Shown here: positions 15,582 to 24,150 of the stretch, piece after piece
Layout of the letters: the number at the start of each line of letters is the position of its first letter
Position numbering within the stretch: position 1 is the stretch's first letter
Assembly: GCF_000797495.1 (NCBI RefSeq)
Contig: NZ_JTGN01000004.1
Location: forward strand, 62,001 to 126,000
Direction of reading: 5' to 3'
Length of the DNA stretch: 64,000 nt
Source of the DNA: Robinsoniella peoriensis
GTDB lineage: Bacteria; Bacillota; Clostridia; Lachnospirales; Lachnospiraceae
Position numbers and translations under genes: made by a program
The notes under the pieces: generated by a model
The model's input: only the letters and a program-made list of their open reading frames with translations
Told to the model about the DNA's origin: nothing
Database searches by the model: none

Positions 15582-17522
15582 TTATGCCTTAGCTTTCTTT
15601 TCCTTTAAGAATAAAGAGAACTTCAACAATGAGAAGATTAACAGAGCAAAGAAGATTAATCCAACGATCTTAGCAACACTTTCGGGGAATATTCCACCGC
15701 CGATTTTTGCAATGGCATCTCCAAGAGATCCGCCTGACATAGGAATAATTGCAAATACTGCTAACAGAATACCAATTAATCCTTCACCGGCAATAAGGCC
15801 AGAACAATAAAGCACGCCGCCATCGATGGCATTTTTCTTTTTCTTCTCGTCCATTCCCTTTTTCTTTTCAATAAATAATCTTACGAGTCCACCAGCCATC
15901 ATAGGTGTGCTTAAATGGATTGGAAGATATAAACCAACTGCAAATGGAAGTACCGGGATTCCTAATACTTCTACTACAAGTGCAATGAACACACCTGCAA
16001 ATACCAGGTTCCATGGTAAGTTACCGCCCATAACACCTTCTACTACCATCTTCATCAGAGTAGCCTGTGGTGCAGGAAGTTCAGCAGAACCATATCCCCA
16101 TGCTTCATTTAACAGATATAAGATACCACCGATAGCGATCGCAGCTGCTAATACACCGATGATTTCACCAATCTGCTGTTTCTTAGGTGTAGCACCCAAA
16201 ATATAACCTGTCTTTAAATCCTGTGAAGTATCGCCTGCAATTGCTGCGATAATACAGATAACAGAACCGATTGCAATTGCTGCTGTCATTCCGCCCTGTC
16301 CTACCTGTCCGGTTGCTTTCAATGCCATGGATGAAATCAGCAGTGTTGCAATAGCCATACCGGAAACCGGGTTATTACTGCTACCAATCAATCCAACCAT
16401 ACGTGAAGATACAGTTGCAAAGAAGAATCCGAATACTACGATCAAAACAGCACTAAATAAGTTTACCGGAATAATCGGGATCAGCCAGATTGCAATAGCC
16501 AATGCAAGTATAGAGATAAAAATAACCGGCATGGAAAGATCCTGATCAGTACGAATGTTGGAATTAGCAGCTCCGCCTTTTCCGTATCCTTTAATAGCGT
16601 CTTTGAAAGTTTTGATGATAAGTGGCAGTGACTTAATTAAACTTAAGATACCACCGCATGCTACAGCTCCTGCACCAATGTACTTAATGTAATTGGACCA
16701 GATACCAAAAGATCCTCCCTCTTCATAAATCTGAGCGATCGGTATAGTAGCCGGGAACAATGTAACATTTGCACCAAATAATACGATTAATGGCATTAAC
16801 ACAAACCATCCGAGTACACCACCTGCAAACAGATATGATGAAATCTTTGGTCCGCAGATATAACCAACACCTAACAGTGCTGGTAATACGTCCATACCAA
16901 CACCCGCTCCTTTATAAGCAGGAATTTCATAATGTACTTCACTTGGGAATAATTTAAATCCGTCTGTGATAAATTTGTAAGCTGCAGCAATACCTAAACC
17001 AGCAAATACAGTGGACGCTTTTGCACCACCCTGCTCACCAGCCAAAAGTACTTCAGCACATGCCATACCTTCCGGATATGGAAGTGTTCCGTGTTCCTGT
17101 ACAATTAAGGCTTTACGAAGAGGTACCATGAAGAGAACTCCTAATGTACCACCGATAAATGCAATAATTGCAATCTCAAGTAAAGACGGTGCTGCTGTTC
17201 CCCACTCTTTTGCCCACAAAAATAACGCTGGCAGCGTGAAAATAGCACCTGCGGCTACAGACTCACCGGCAGAACCAATCGTCTGTACCATGTTGTTCTC
17301 CAATACGGAGTCTTTTCTCAAAATGACGCGGATAACGCCCATTGAGATAACGGCAGCTGGAATTGATGCAGATACGGTCATACCTACACGAAGTCCAAGA
17401 TACGCATTTGCGCCACCGAACAGAACAGCCAGCAATACACCCAGGATGATGGCTGTCGGCGTAAATTCCGGTACTGACTTGTCAGCAGGAATATACGGCT
17501 TGAAACTTTGTTTTTCGTTCAT
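15582..17522 (-). CDS. OPT family oligopeptide transporter
   Basis: This 646-aa integral membrane protein has about 14-16 hydrophobic helices. Typical OPT features include the N-terminal TPTAIILGVLLAVLFGGANA segment and LPYPEGMACAEVL. Prokaryotic OPT proteins import small peptides or metal-peptide complexes by proton coupling. It starts at an ATG with AAGGGAG upstream and is followed directly by the PqqD-like gene. Confidence 0.92.
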   Translation of the reverse strand: MNEKQSFKPYIPADKSVPEFTPTAIILGVLLAVLFGGANAYLGLRVGMTVSASIPAAVISMGVIRVILRKDSVLENNMVQTIGSAGESVAAGAIFTLPALFLWAKEWGTAAPSLLEIAIIAFIGGTLGVLFMVPLRKALIVQEHGTLPYPEGMACAEVLLAGEQGGAKASTVFAGLGIAAAYKFITDGFKLFPSEVHYEIPAYKGAGVGMDVLPALLGVGYICGPKISSYLFAGGVLGWFVLMPLIVLFGANVTLFPATIPIAQIYEEGGSFGIWSNYIKYIGAGAVACGGILSLIKSLPLIIKTFKDAIKGYGKGGAANSNIRTDQDLSMPVIFISILALAIAIWLIPIIPVNLFSAVLIVVFGFFFATVSSRMVGLIGSSNNPVSGMAIATLLISSMALKATGQVGQGGMTAAIAIGSVICIIAAIAGDTSQDLKTGYILGATPKKQQIGEIIGVLAAAIAIGGILYLLNEAWGYGSAELPAPQATLMKMVVEGVMGGNLPWNLVFAGVFIALVVEVLGIPVLPFAVGLYLPIHLSTPMMAGGLVRLFIEKKKGMDEKKKKNAIDGGVLYCSGLIAGEGLIGILLAVFAIIPMSGGSLGDAIAKIGGGIFPESVAKIVGLIFFALLIFSLLKFSLFLKEKKAKA

Positions 17523-17713
17523 GTGTCTTTCTCCCTTTATCTTTTTTGTTCGTGTTATTATAACATGATTTTGTTCATAATATCAACTAATTTTACATAA
17601 TTTCTTTAGTATTTGTTAATCTTTTTTATTTATCTTTTAGATTTGTTGGTTTTCTTTGCAACATTTACGCAATTTTTCATATCTTATAGCATTAGATCTT
17701 TTGGAGGTAAGTT

Positions 17714-18709
17714 ATGAAAAAAAAGCTTTTACTGTTAGCTGCTTTTACAGTTCTTCTGGCATTGACCTGTATCGGCTGTAAAAAAGAATCGGACACACTG
17801 ACCAAAGTTACTTTAAATGAAGTGGCACATTCCATCTTCTACGCACCACAGTATGTGGCAATTCAGGAAGGTTATTTTGCGGAAGAAGGAATTGAACTGG
17901 AGCTTGTCACAGGATTTGGTGCGGACAAAACTATGACCGCTGTAGTATCGGGTGATGCTGACATCGGTTTTATGGGAAGCGAATCTACCATTTACGCCTA
18001 TAACGAAGGAGCCTCAGATTATGTGGTAAACTTTGCACAGCTCACTCAGCGTGCAGGTAACTTCCTGGTTGCAAGACAGGATATGCCTGATTTTACCTGG
18101 AGTGACCTGAAAGGAAAAAATGTTCTTGGCGGCCGCAAAGGCGGTATGCCTGAAATGGTATTCGAGTACATCTTAAAACAAAATGGATTGAATCCGGCAA
18201 CCGATTTAAATATAGACCAAAGTATTGATTTTGGATCTACCGCTGCTGCATTCTCCGGCGGTCAGGGTGACTTTACGGTAGAATTTGAGCCTGGTGCCAC
18301 TTCTCTTGAAAAAGAAGGCAGCGGCCACGTTGTTGCCTCCCTCGGTACGGATTCCGGTTATGTGCCATACACCGCATACAGCGCTAAAGGCAGTTTCATC
18401 AAAAAGAATCCTGAAATTATCCAGGGCTTCACCGATGCCCTGCAAAAAGGTATGGACTATGTGAATTCCCATACGCCGGAAGAAATCGCAAAAATTATTG
18501 AGCCGCAGTTTAAAGAAACAGATCTTGCTACAATTACAACCATTGTAAAACGTTACCACGAACAGGAAACCTGGAAAGATAACATGGTATTTGAAGAAAA
18601 TAGTTTCAATCTCCTTCAGGATATCCTGGATAATGCCGGGGAACTGAGCCAGCGCGCACCTTATGATAAGCTGGTTAATACTAGTTTTGCCCAAAAAGCG
18701 GCAAAATAA
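17714..18709 (+). CDS. ABC substrate-binding lipoprotein, SsuA/ThiY (NMT1) type
   Basis: This 331-aa protein has a signal peptide with lipobox LTCIGC (Cys at about 22) and an NMT1/SsuA-type periplasmic-binding fold: IFYAPQYVAIQEGYFAEEGI is the classic N-lobe motif. Such proteins bind sulfonates, thiamine precursors, nitrate or related small molecules. There is no permease or ATPase beside it, so it is an orphan receptor that must use a transporter encoded elsewhere. Ribosome site GGAGG before the ATG; terminator at 18718-18744. Confidence 0.85.
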   Translation: MKKKLLLLAAFTVLLALTCIGCKKESDTLTKVTLNEVAHSIFYAPQYVAIQEGYFAEEGIELELVTGFGADKTMTAVVSGDADIGFMGSESTIYAYNEGASDYVVNFAQLTQRAGNFLVARQDMPDFTWSDLKGKNVLGGRKGGMPEMVFEYILKQNGLNPATDLNIDQSIDFGSTAAAFSGGQGDFTVEFEPGATSLEKEGSGHVVASLGTDSGYVPYTAYSAKGSFIKKNPEIIQGFTDALQKGMDYVNSHTPEEIAKIIEPQFKETDLATITTIVKRYHEQETWKDNMVFEENSFNLLQDILDNAGELSQRAPYDKLVNTSFAQKAAK

Positions 18710-18717
18710 CAATAAAA

Positions 18718-18744
18718 TGCCATCTGTATATTTTGCAGATGGCA
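18718..18744 (+). terminator. Terminator of orphan substrate-binding protein gene
   Basis: TGCCATCTG (18718-18726) pairs with CAGATGGCA (18736-18744). The T-tract behind it is weak. Confidence 0.55.
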
Positions 18745-18818
18745 TTAAGCAATTTTCAAACACATCCAGCGCGTATTTCCCACAATCCATTTATTGTAAG
18801 GAACCACAAATAACCTGC

Positions 18819-19676
18819 TTATTTTAATCCAAACTCCCGTTTCAAGGTATCTTCCATCACTCCCACAGGTGCGTCAGCTCCCGTCCACAGGGTGAAATTA
18901 AGCGCTCCCTGCTGGGCCAGCATTCCAAGTCCGTTTACGGTCTTCGCGCCCCTTATTGCAGCTTCCTGTAAGAATAGCGTATTGGGATCATTAAAAACCA
19001 CATCGCTGACTGCCATGCCGGACATTATGGTGTCGTAGTTAATCTCCGGCTTGTCCGATACATTTGGATACAGGCCTACACAGGTGGCATTAATCAGAAT
19101 GTCTGTATCTTCCGGCACTTGATAGCAGCCCTCCCATTTCACAAATTTCCCTGCTGCTTCCGTTTTTGTTTCAATCAGTGCCGCCAGTTCCATACCACGG
19201 TCTTCATTACGGTTTACAACCGTAATTTCCAGAGCCCCAGCCAGCGCACACTCCACACCGATTGCCCGGGCCGCACCTCCTGCTCCTAATATCACGATCT
19301 TCTTATCCCGGACTTCTATGCCCTCTTTTTTAAGGGCTGTTAAAAATCCTTTTCCGTCTGTATTTTCTCCAAACAGTTTCCCTTCCCGGTTTACTACGGT
19401 GTTCACGGCACCGATAATTTCTGCGGCTTCTGACAGCTCATCCAGGTATGAAAGTACTTTGACTTTATGAGGGATGGTTAAATTAATCCCCTTCATTCCA
19501 AATGCACGCACGGCATTCATAGCCGCTCCCAGATCTTCTTTTTCTACTTTGATTGTCAGATAACGGTAATCCAGACCCATTTTTTCAAATGCAGCTTCTT
19601 CCATGACACCCGTTGGATTTTCATCTATCGGGCAGCCAAAAACGCCAACCAGTTCAGATCGGTAATTTTTCGACAT
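18819..19676 (-). CDS. Shikimate dehydrogenase-like oxidoreductase (AroE family)
   Basis: This 285-aa protein is an AroE-family dehydrogenase. The catalytic Lys/Asp pair is present (NLTIPHK near 66-72, ENTDGKG near 105), as is the GAGGAARA nucleotide loop with a following VNRNEDR that suits NADP. However, the substrate-binding Ser-x-Ser motif at the N-terminus is replaced (GCPIDENPTGVMEEAAF), so shikimate may not be its substrate. It is the second gene after a HIBADH-like dehydrogenase (30-base gap). A quinate- or sugar-acid-type role is possible. Confidence 0.8.
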   Translation of the reverse strand: MSKNYRSELVGVFGCPIDENPTGVMEEAAFEKMGLDYRYLTIKVEKEDLGAAMNAVRAFGMKGINLTIPHKVKVLSYLDELSEAAEIIGAVNTVVNREGKLFGENTDGKGFLTALKKEGIEVRDKKIVILGAGGAARAIGVECALAGALEITVVNRNEDRGMELAALIETKTEAAGKFVKWEGCYQVPEDTDILINATCVGLYPNVSDKPEINYDTIMSGMAVSDVVFNDPNTLFLQEAAIRGAKTVNGLGMLAQQGALNFTLWTGADAPVGVMEDTLKREFGLK

Positions 19677-19706
19677 ATTAATCCCCTTCTTTCATTTTAT
19701 TTTTAG

Positions 19707-20567
19707 TCATTCAAAATATTTAATGAGTGCCTGGGTTCCAAGTTCTCCGTCTCCTCTTTTTTCCAATTCTTCGTATGCTGCAAGTGTCTGATCCAACACT
19801 TTTAAGGTGAGTCCGTCTGCCTCAGCCTCTTCCTTCGCCAGTTTCATATCTTTAATAAAATGCTTAATAAAAAATCCCGGTGCATAATCCTGTTCCAGCA
19901 TTTTCGCCGCCTGCAGTTCCAGCTGCTTACTTCCGGCTGCCCCTGTGGCAACGGAATCCAGCACCGTAGGTATATCCAAACCCTTCTCTTTTGCATAAGC
20001 AAATGCTTCGCAGATACCGGATATGGTACCGGCTATCATTATCTGGTTTACCATTTTGGTATGCTGCCCGCTTCCTGCTTTCCCTTCCAGATGGATGTTC
20101 TTTCCCATTGCCTCAAAAACAGGGAGGCATTTCTCGTATGCCTGTGGATCTCCCCCTGCCAGTATGGACAGCGTCCCATTTTGGGCGCCTACATCCCCTC
20201 CGGTTACCGGAGCATCCAGCGCGTGAATTCCGCGTTTTTTAGCCTCTTCATAGATTTCTTCCGCTAATTTAGGGCTTGAGGTGGTCATATCGATCACATA
20301 TGTTCCTTCCGATACATTTTCCAGTATGCCATCCTTCCCAAAATAGACTTCTCTCACATCTTTTGGGAATCCTACGATTGTAATTACCGCGTCACAGCCA
20401 TTTACGCACTCCGGAATAGTTGGATGATAAACGGCTCCTTTTGCAATTACATCCTCCGTTTTTGCCTTATTTCTGGCATAGAAAGAAACTTCATATCCTG
20501 CCTTCATTAAATTATTCACCATTGATTTTCCCATAATTCCAACACCGATAAACCCGATTTTCTTCAT
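19707..20567 (-). CDS. 3-hydroxyisobutyrate dehydrogenase-family NAD(P)-dependent oxidoreductase
   Basis: This 286-aa protein has the GFIGVGIMGKSM dinucleotide loop at its start, the substrate motif DAPVTGGDVGA near 120, and the catalytic Lys in GSGQHTKMVNQ near 170. These are typical of HIBADH, tartronate semialdehyde reductase (GarR) and related beta-hydroxyacid dehydrogenases. Its pairing with the AroE-like gene suggests a short carbohydrate-acid or hydroxyacid pathway. A LysR gene lies upstream on the same strand, 180 bases away. Confidence 0.88.
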   Translation of the reverse strand: MKKIGFIGVGIMGKSMVNNLMKAGYEVSFYARNKAKTEDVIAKGAVYHPTIPECVNGCDAVITIVGFPKDVREVYFGKDGILENVSEGTYVIDMTTSSPKLAEEIYEEAKKRGIHALDAPVTGGDVGAQNGTLSILAGGDPQAYEKCLPVFEAMGKNIHLEGKAGSGQHTKMVNQIMIAGTISGICEAFAYAKEKGLDIPTVLDSVATGAAGSKQLELQAAKMLEQDYAPGFFIKHFIKDMKLAKEEAEADGLTLKVLDQTLAAYEELEKRGDGELGTQALIKYFE

Positions 20568-20747
20568 CTCATCTTCTCCTTTTTATGTAATAGGGGTACA
20601 GCAATAATTTTATTTTACCCGCAATAATGCCGGAATGTCAATAGCTCCTGCACCGATACATAAATGAAGGAAGCACAACGGGCTATGTATCTGGATTTGG
20701 AACAAATATAACACAAAGTGGGACATGCAGACAGCTGGAATGAATTT

Positions 20748-21620
20748 TCAGACACTCTCCAGGATTTTCAGAAACCCCTGCATTGGCTCCGACAAAAATT
20801 TATCCTTATGATATGCCAGATAATTTTGATTCTCCATATAAAGTCCGGCTACCGTCAATGGCACCAGTTCTTTTCTCTCACATTCTTTTTCCACCAGAAT
20901 ATCAGGCATAATGGTAACACCCAGGTTATTTCTGGCTGCCTGAATCAATGCCTGGGAATTTACGCTGGTCCATGCCGGAGACACAGACAGATTATGTAAA
21001 GTCATTGCACTTTGGAAAGTATCCCGTATTGCGCTCCCCTTCTCTCTTAGCAATAATTTTTGTTGTGCAAGTTCTTCAATCTGCACCTCACTTGCAGATG
21101 ACAGAGGATGTCCAGTGCCGCACAACACCACAAGGCGGTACGAAGAAAAGGGAATACAGACCAGATTATCCCTGGGAAAGACTCCTTCTATCAATGCAAG
21201 ATCAACTTCATTTTGCAAAAGCTTTTCGGTAATAACCCGGGCACTTTCCACTTCTACCCGGACGGGAGTATTCTTCCATTGCTCTTCAAATCTCTTCAGC
21301 AGGGACGGCAGCCAGAAATTAGCAATCGTTATACTGGAACCAATCTGTAAAACTGCCTGCTCTTTCAGGGTATCCAGGCCGCCTTCCAGATCATCGTACA
21401 AATCCAGTACACGGATGGCTTTGTCCAGAAATAACTTTCCGAATTCATTCAGATAAATCCGCTTGGACACCCGGTCAAACAGTGTATTGCCTATTTTTTC
21501 TTCCAGATCGTTTATGACATGAGACACAGCAGGCTGGGTCATATATAGTTTTTTCGCTGCTTTTGTAATATTTTCTTCCTCACAGACAATTTTAAAAATC
21601 CGAAGATGGCGTATTGTCAT
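20748..21620 (-). CDS. LysR-type transcriptional regulator
   Basis: This 290-aa protein has the LysR N-terminal HTH (MTIRHLRIFKIVCEEENITK, then AAKKLYMTQPAVSHVI) and a periplasmic-binding-like effector domain. It is divergent from the chromate transporter genes and upstream of the HIBADH/AroE-like pair, so either may be its target. A T-N11-A-type palindrome lies between it and the transporter. Confidence 0.9.
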   Translation of the reverse strand: MTIRHLRIFKIVCEEENITKAAKKLYMTQPAVSHVINDLEEKIGNTLFDRVSKRIYLNEFGKLFLDKAIRVLDLYDDLEGGLDTLKEQAVLQIGSSITIANFWLPSLLKRFEEQWKNTPVRVEVESARVITEKLLQNEVDLALIEGVFPRDNLVCIPFSSYRLVVLCGTGHPLSSASEVQIEELAQQKLLLREKGSAIRDTFQSAMTLHNLSVSPAWTSVNSQALIQAARNNLGVTIMPDILVEKECERKELVPLTVAGLYMENQNYLAYHKDKFLSEPMQGFLKILESV

Positions 21621-21670
21621 TTCTATCTCCTCCTATTCATTACTATTTTGTTATGTTCTATATAAAATAA

Positions 21671-21686
21671 TATAATTTTAATTATA
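21671..21686. promoter_or_regulatory. Possible LysR box
   Basis: TATAATTTTAATTATA is a near-perfect AT palindrome of the T-N11-A style recognised by LysR regulators. It sits 51 bases upstream of the LysR start and in front of the divergent chromate transporter operon. Confidence 0.35.
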
Positions 21687-21727
21687 TATCATCAGGGGTT
21701 ATAATGAAACTGCTAAATAATTTATTC

Positions 21728-21811
21728 CCGCAGGCAACGAGCCGTATGAGCGCGTTTGGGGTCATTTGGCGACTGCGGCTTTTGCAAAAGTCCAAACACG
21801 GTTGCCTGCGG
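21728..21811 (+). ncRNA. Long hairpin in chromate transporter leader
   Basis: CCGCAGGCAAC (21728-21738) pairs perfectly with GTTGCCTGCGG (21801-21811). Inside, CGCGTTTGG pairs with CCAAACACG with one mismatch. AGCCG in the left bulge could pair with CGGCT in the loop as a pseudoknot. The element lies about 45 bases before the first transporter start. It may be a cis-acting RNA or a dispersed repeat. Confidence 0.4.
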
Positions 21812-21855
21812 TGTAGTTTTCGACTTGACCATTTATGAAAAAGGAGATTTCACCT

Positions 21856-22419
21856 ATGAAAAAATTACCTCTGCTCTGCTGGCTCTTTGGAATTAATTTC
21901 TTTATCAGCGCTTTTACTTTCGGGGGCGGCTATGTAGTCATTCCTATGATCCGGAAATATTTTGTGCAGAACAAGAACCTGCTTTGCGAATCCGAACTTC
22001 TGGATATGGCTGCAATCGCACAGTCCTCACCAGGTGCAATTGCCGTCAATCTCTCCGTGCTCGCAGGCTATAAAACCGCCGGGCTTAAAGGCGCCATTAT
22101 CAGCGGACTGGCTTCTGTCCTGCCGGCACTTCTCATATTATCCGTGATCAGTGCCGGTTATCAGGCATTTCGCGATAATACGGTGGTATCTGCCGTTTTA
22201 AAAGGAATGGAGGCCGGTGTCGCAGCTTTAATCGTGGATCTGGTCTACGATATGTGCCGCAATATTTTTAAAGAAGGCCGGTTGTTTTTTTCAATTTTAA
22301 TTCCTCTGGCTTTTATTGCCAGCTTCTTCCTGCAGATAAATGCTGCACTGATCATTGCAGCCAGTGCCCTGCTCTGCCTGCTGGAATGCTTTATACGCAG
22401 AAATGAGGTGACTGTATGA
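21856..22419 (+). CDS. Chromate transporter subunit 1 (CHR, half-size)
   Basis: This half-size CHR-family protein (about 187 aa) carries the FTFGGGYVVIPMI and SSPGAIAVNLSVLAGYK motifs and about six membrane helices. Start set at ATG 21856 behind AAGGAGA; the ATG at 21835 overlaps the site. The next gene starts in an ATGA overlap, so the two halves are produced together and probably form a heterodimer. CHR proteins export chromate or take up related oxyanions. Confidence 0.88.
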   Translation: MKKLPLLCWLFGINFFISAFTFGGGYVVIPMIRKYFVQNKNLLCESELLDMAAIAQSSPGAIAVNLSVLAGYKTAGLKGAIISGLASVLPALLILSVISAGYQAFRDNTVVSAVLKGMEAGVAALIVDLVYDMCRNIFKEGRLFFSILIPLAFIASFFLQINAALIIAASALLCLLECFIRRNEVTV

Positions 22420-22976
22420 CAAAGCTGCTGCTCATACTTTTTTACAGATTTACCCAGATCGGGCTGTTCAGCATCGGAGGGGGCTACGCCACAATTCCCC
22501 TGATCCAGGAACAGGTGGTTGAACTGGAACACTGGCTTACACTTCAGGAGTTCACCGATATCATTACAATCTCCCAGATGACACCCGGACCTTTGGCAGT
22601 CAATACCTCCACTTTTACGGGACTTAGAATTGCAGGCATCCCGGGGGCTGTTACCGCAACTATTGGATGTATTCTGTCCGGCTTTATCATATCCATATTC
22701 CTGTACCGCTTTTTCAATAAATACCGCAGTAATCGCTATCTGTTCCAGGTATTAAACGGATTAAAAGCGGTATCCGCAGGACTGATTGCATCCTCTGCCG
22801 GTGTAATCCTTCTGCTTGCTTTCTGCGGTACATCTGAATTAGATATTTCCGCTCTGCATCCGGACATATTCGCCTGTTGCCTCTTTGGTGCCTGCCTGCT
22901 CCTGCTTCGCAAATGGAAATGGAATCCCATTCTGGTTATGGTGCTTTCTGGTATCGCTGGCTATTTTATCTACTAG
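22416..22976 (+). CDS. Chromate transporter subunit 2 (CHR, half-size)
   Basis: This 186-aa CHR half has the paired motif IGGGYATIPLIQEQ and the TPGPLAVNTSTFTGLRIAG segment. It overlaps the first half by four bases (ATGA). The split-gene arrangement is standard for short-chain CHR transporters in Firmicutes. Its 3' end abuts the inverted hairpin element. Confidence 0.88.
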   Translation: MTKLLLILFYRFTQIGLFSIGGGYATIPLIQEQVVELEHWLTLQEFTDIITISQMTPGPLAVNTSTFTGLRIAGIPGAVTATIGCILSGFIISIFLYRFFNKYRSNRYLFQVLNGLKAVSAGLIASSAGVILLLAFCGTSELDISALHPDIFACCLFGACLLLLRKWKWNPILVMVLSGIAGYFIY

Positions 22977-23004
22977 TACTACTGGGAACAAATTCTTCTT
23001 AAAA

Positions 23005-23352
23005 TTGGGTTTTGCTGATTAAGGACGCTTTGTAGATGATAGGTAGTGTACGGAAAGATGGGTGTGGGAAACTGGCATGGGCTCCGTCAGCTGGCCGCAG
23101 AACTGGTATTTTCTAACCTTTCCGAAGCGCTTTTTGGCGGCACGCGGGCATTCACCGAGAAATCCTGATGCATTTCTCGGTTCAGTACCCGCTTAGTATC
23201 CGATGGGAGCCAGTCGAATACTATCCGCCAAAAAACACTTCGGAAAGGTAAGTAAATACTCAGCTCTGCTCTACGCTTCCTACGCCCATACCAGTTTCCC
23301 ACACCCATCTTTCCGAGATAGCATTCGTTGATACAAAGCTGGTTTTCTCAGC
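23005..23352 (-). repeat. Nested-hairpin element, copy 1
   Basis: This is the first of two inverted homologous copies. From outside in: imperfect terminal arms (GCTGA...GCTTTGTA with TACAAAGC...TCAGC), a 31-bp outer helix with one mismatch (23052-23082 with 23284-23314), a middle helix (23115-23140 with 23225-23250) and two hairpins. The apical stem is ACCGAGAAAT with ATTTCTCGGT around loop CCTGATGC. The second hairpin has arms AGTAT/ATACT. Stem mismatches are A-C on the plus strand, i.e. G-U if the minus strand is transcribed. No ORF fits it. Confidence 0.75.
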
Positions 23353-23636
23353 CTGGTAGAGACCCCTGGGCTGTGACGGTCTGCTCGTTTTTGGATGCAG
23401 CAGAGTGTGTTACGGCAGTTCAGTGTGAAAGGGGATGATAAGACGAAATTTTACCTGCTTTCCTGATCACAGACTTAACTGGATGTAGGTACTAAAACCA
23501 CAAATATACTGTAGTAGAATTTAGAGACAGTTCAGAATGATAACATCCAGCTGGTTTATTGGTTTATTGGTTTATTGGTTTTTAAGTGTTCTATGCCAAT
23601 AGCGTACAGCATGCCACAACCCCGGGGCCCATCCAT
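23353..23636. other. Spacer between the two hairpin elements
   Basis: No supported gene. Weak similarity between the two ends continues the inverted repeat inward for about 35 bases. An 8-base unit GGTTTATT is repeated three times at 23553-23576, and CTGGATGT/ACATCCAG form a small inverted pair. If the flanking elements are transcribed as inferred, their promoters should lie here, but no clear -35/-10 pair was found. Confidence 0.5.
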
Positions 23637-23984
23637 GCTGAGAAAACCAGCTTTGTATCAATAAACTGGATCCCGGAAAGAGAAGGGGGCGGACCATGGC
23701 AGGCGTTTGGAAGGCGTATAGCAGATCTGAGCATTTACTTACCTTGCCGGAGTGTTTTTTGGCGGATAGTATTCGACTGGCTCCCATCGGATACTAAGCG
23801 GGCAGTGAGCTGCGAAATGCATCAGGATTTCGCAGCGAATGCCCGCGTGCCGCCAAAAAGTGCTCCGGGAAGGTTAGAAAATGCCAGTTCTGCGGTAAGC
23901 CTTCCAAACCAATGTCCTGGTCCGTCCCCTTCTCTTTCCGTACACTACCTACATCTACAAAGCGTCTTAATCAGCTAAACCCAA
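23637..23984 (+). repeat. Nested-hairpin element, copy 2 (inverted relative to copy 1)
   Basis: Same length and plan as copy 1, opposite orientation. The outer arms (about 23674-23714 with 23899-23940) have different sequence from copy 1 but are still complementary. The middle helix changes CCGAAG/CTTCGG to CCGGAG/CTCCGG, and the apical stem changes ACCGAG/CTCGGT to GCTGCG/CGCAGC around the same CCTGATGC loop. Loops and the GTATCCGATGGGAGCCAG region are unchanged. Compensating changes argue for a selected structure. Confidence 0.75.
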
Positions 23985-24080
23985 ATATAATAAACCTGCA
24001 ATGAGTCTCGCTTTCAAGTAATGACTCATAAGATTGTTTGGAATAGCGGCCCATAAGCCATACGTAAAATTTATTACAGC

Positions 24081-24123
24081 AAAAACAGCCGGTTGGATAT
24101 TACTTACGATCCAACCAGCTGTT
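24081..24123 (-). terminator. Terminator of BNR/solute-binding lipoprotein gene
   Basis: AACAGCCGGTTGGAT pairs with ATCCAACCAGCTGTT; on the minus strand TTTTT follows. Confidence 0.75.
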
Positions 24124-24150
24124 ATAATTTACCTTTCTTCCTGCCTGCGT

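Noticed and set aside
18206..18790. 194-codon minus-strand frame over the substrate-binding protein gene
   Set aside because: Antisense to a clear lipoprotein gene and without a ribosome site or recognisable domain.
18819..19676. Calling this aroE with the housekeeping role
   Set aside because: Key substrate serines are missing and the gene is paired with a HIBADH-like dehydrogenase, so only the family was assigned.
20658..20694. GATACATA/TATGTATC hairpin between LysR and HIBADH genes as a terminator
   Set aside because: No T-run follows on either strand, and the stem is short.
23553..23580. GGTTTATT repeats as a CRISPR or origin iteron
   Set aside because: Only three short contiguous units, no spacers, and no replication gene nearby.
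23087..23978. Open frames of 73, 71 and 130 codons within the hairpin elements
   Set aside because: They read through complementary stems, lack ribosome sites and have no recognisable product. The conserved signal is structure, not codons.
24081..24123. Hairpin upstream of the lipoprotein 3' end as part of the repeat element
   Set aside because: Sequence differs from the element and it has the T-run of an ordinary terminator.
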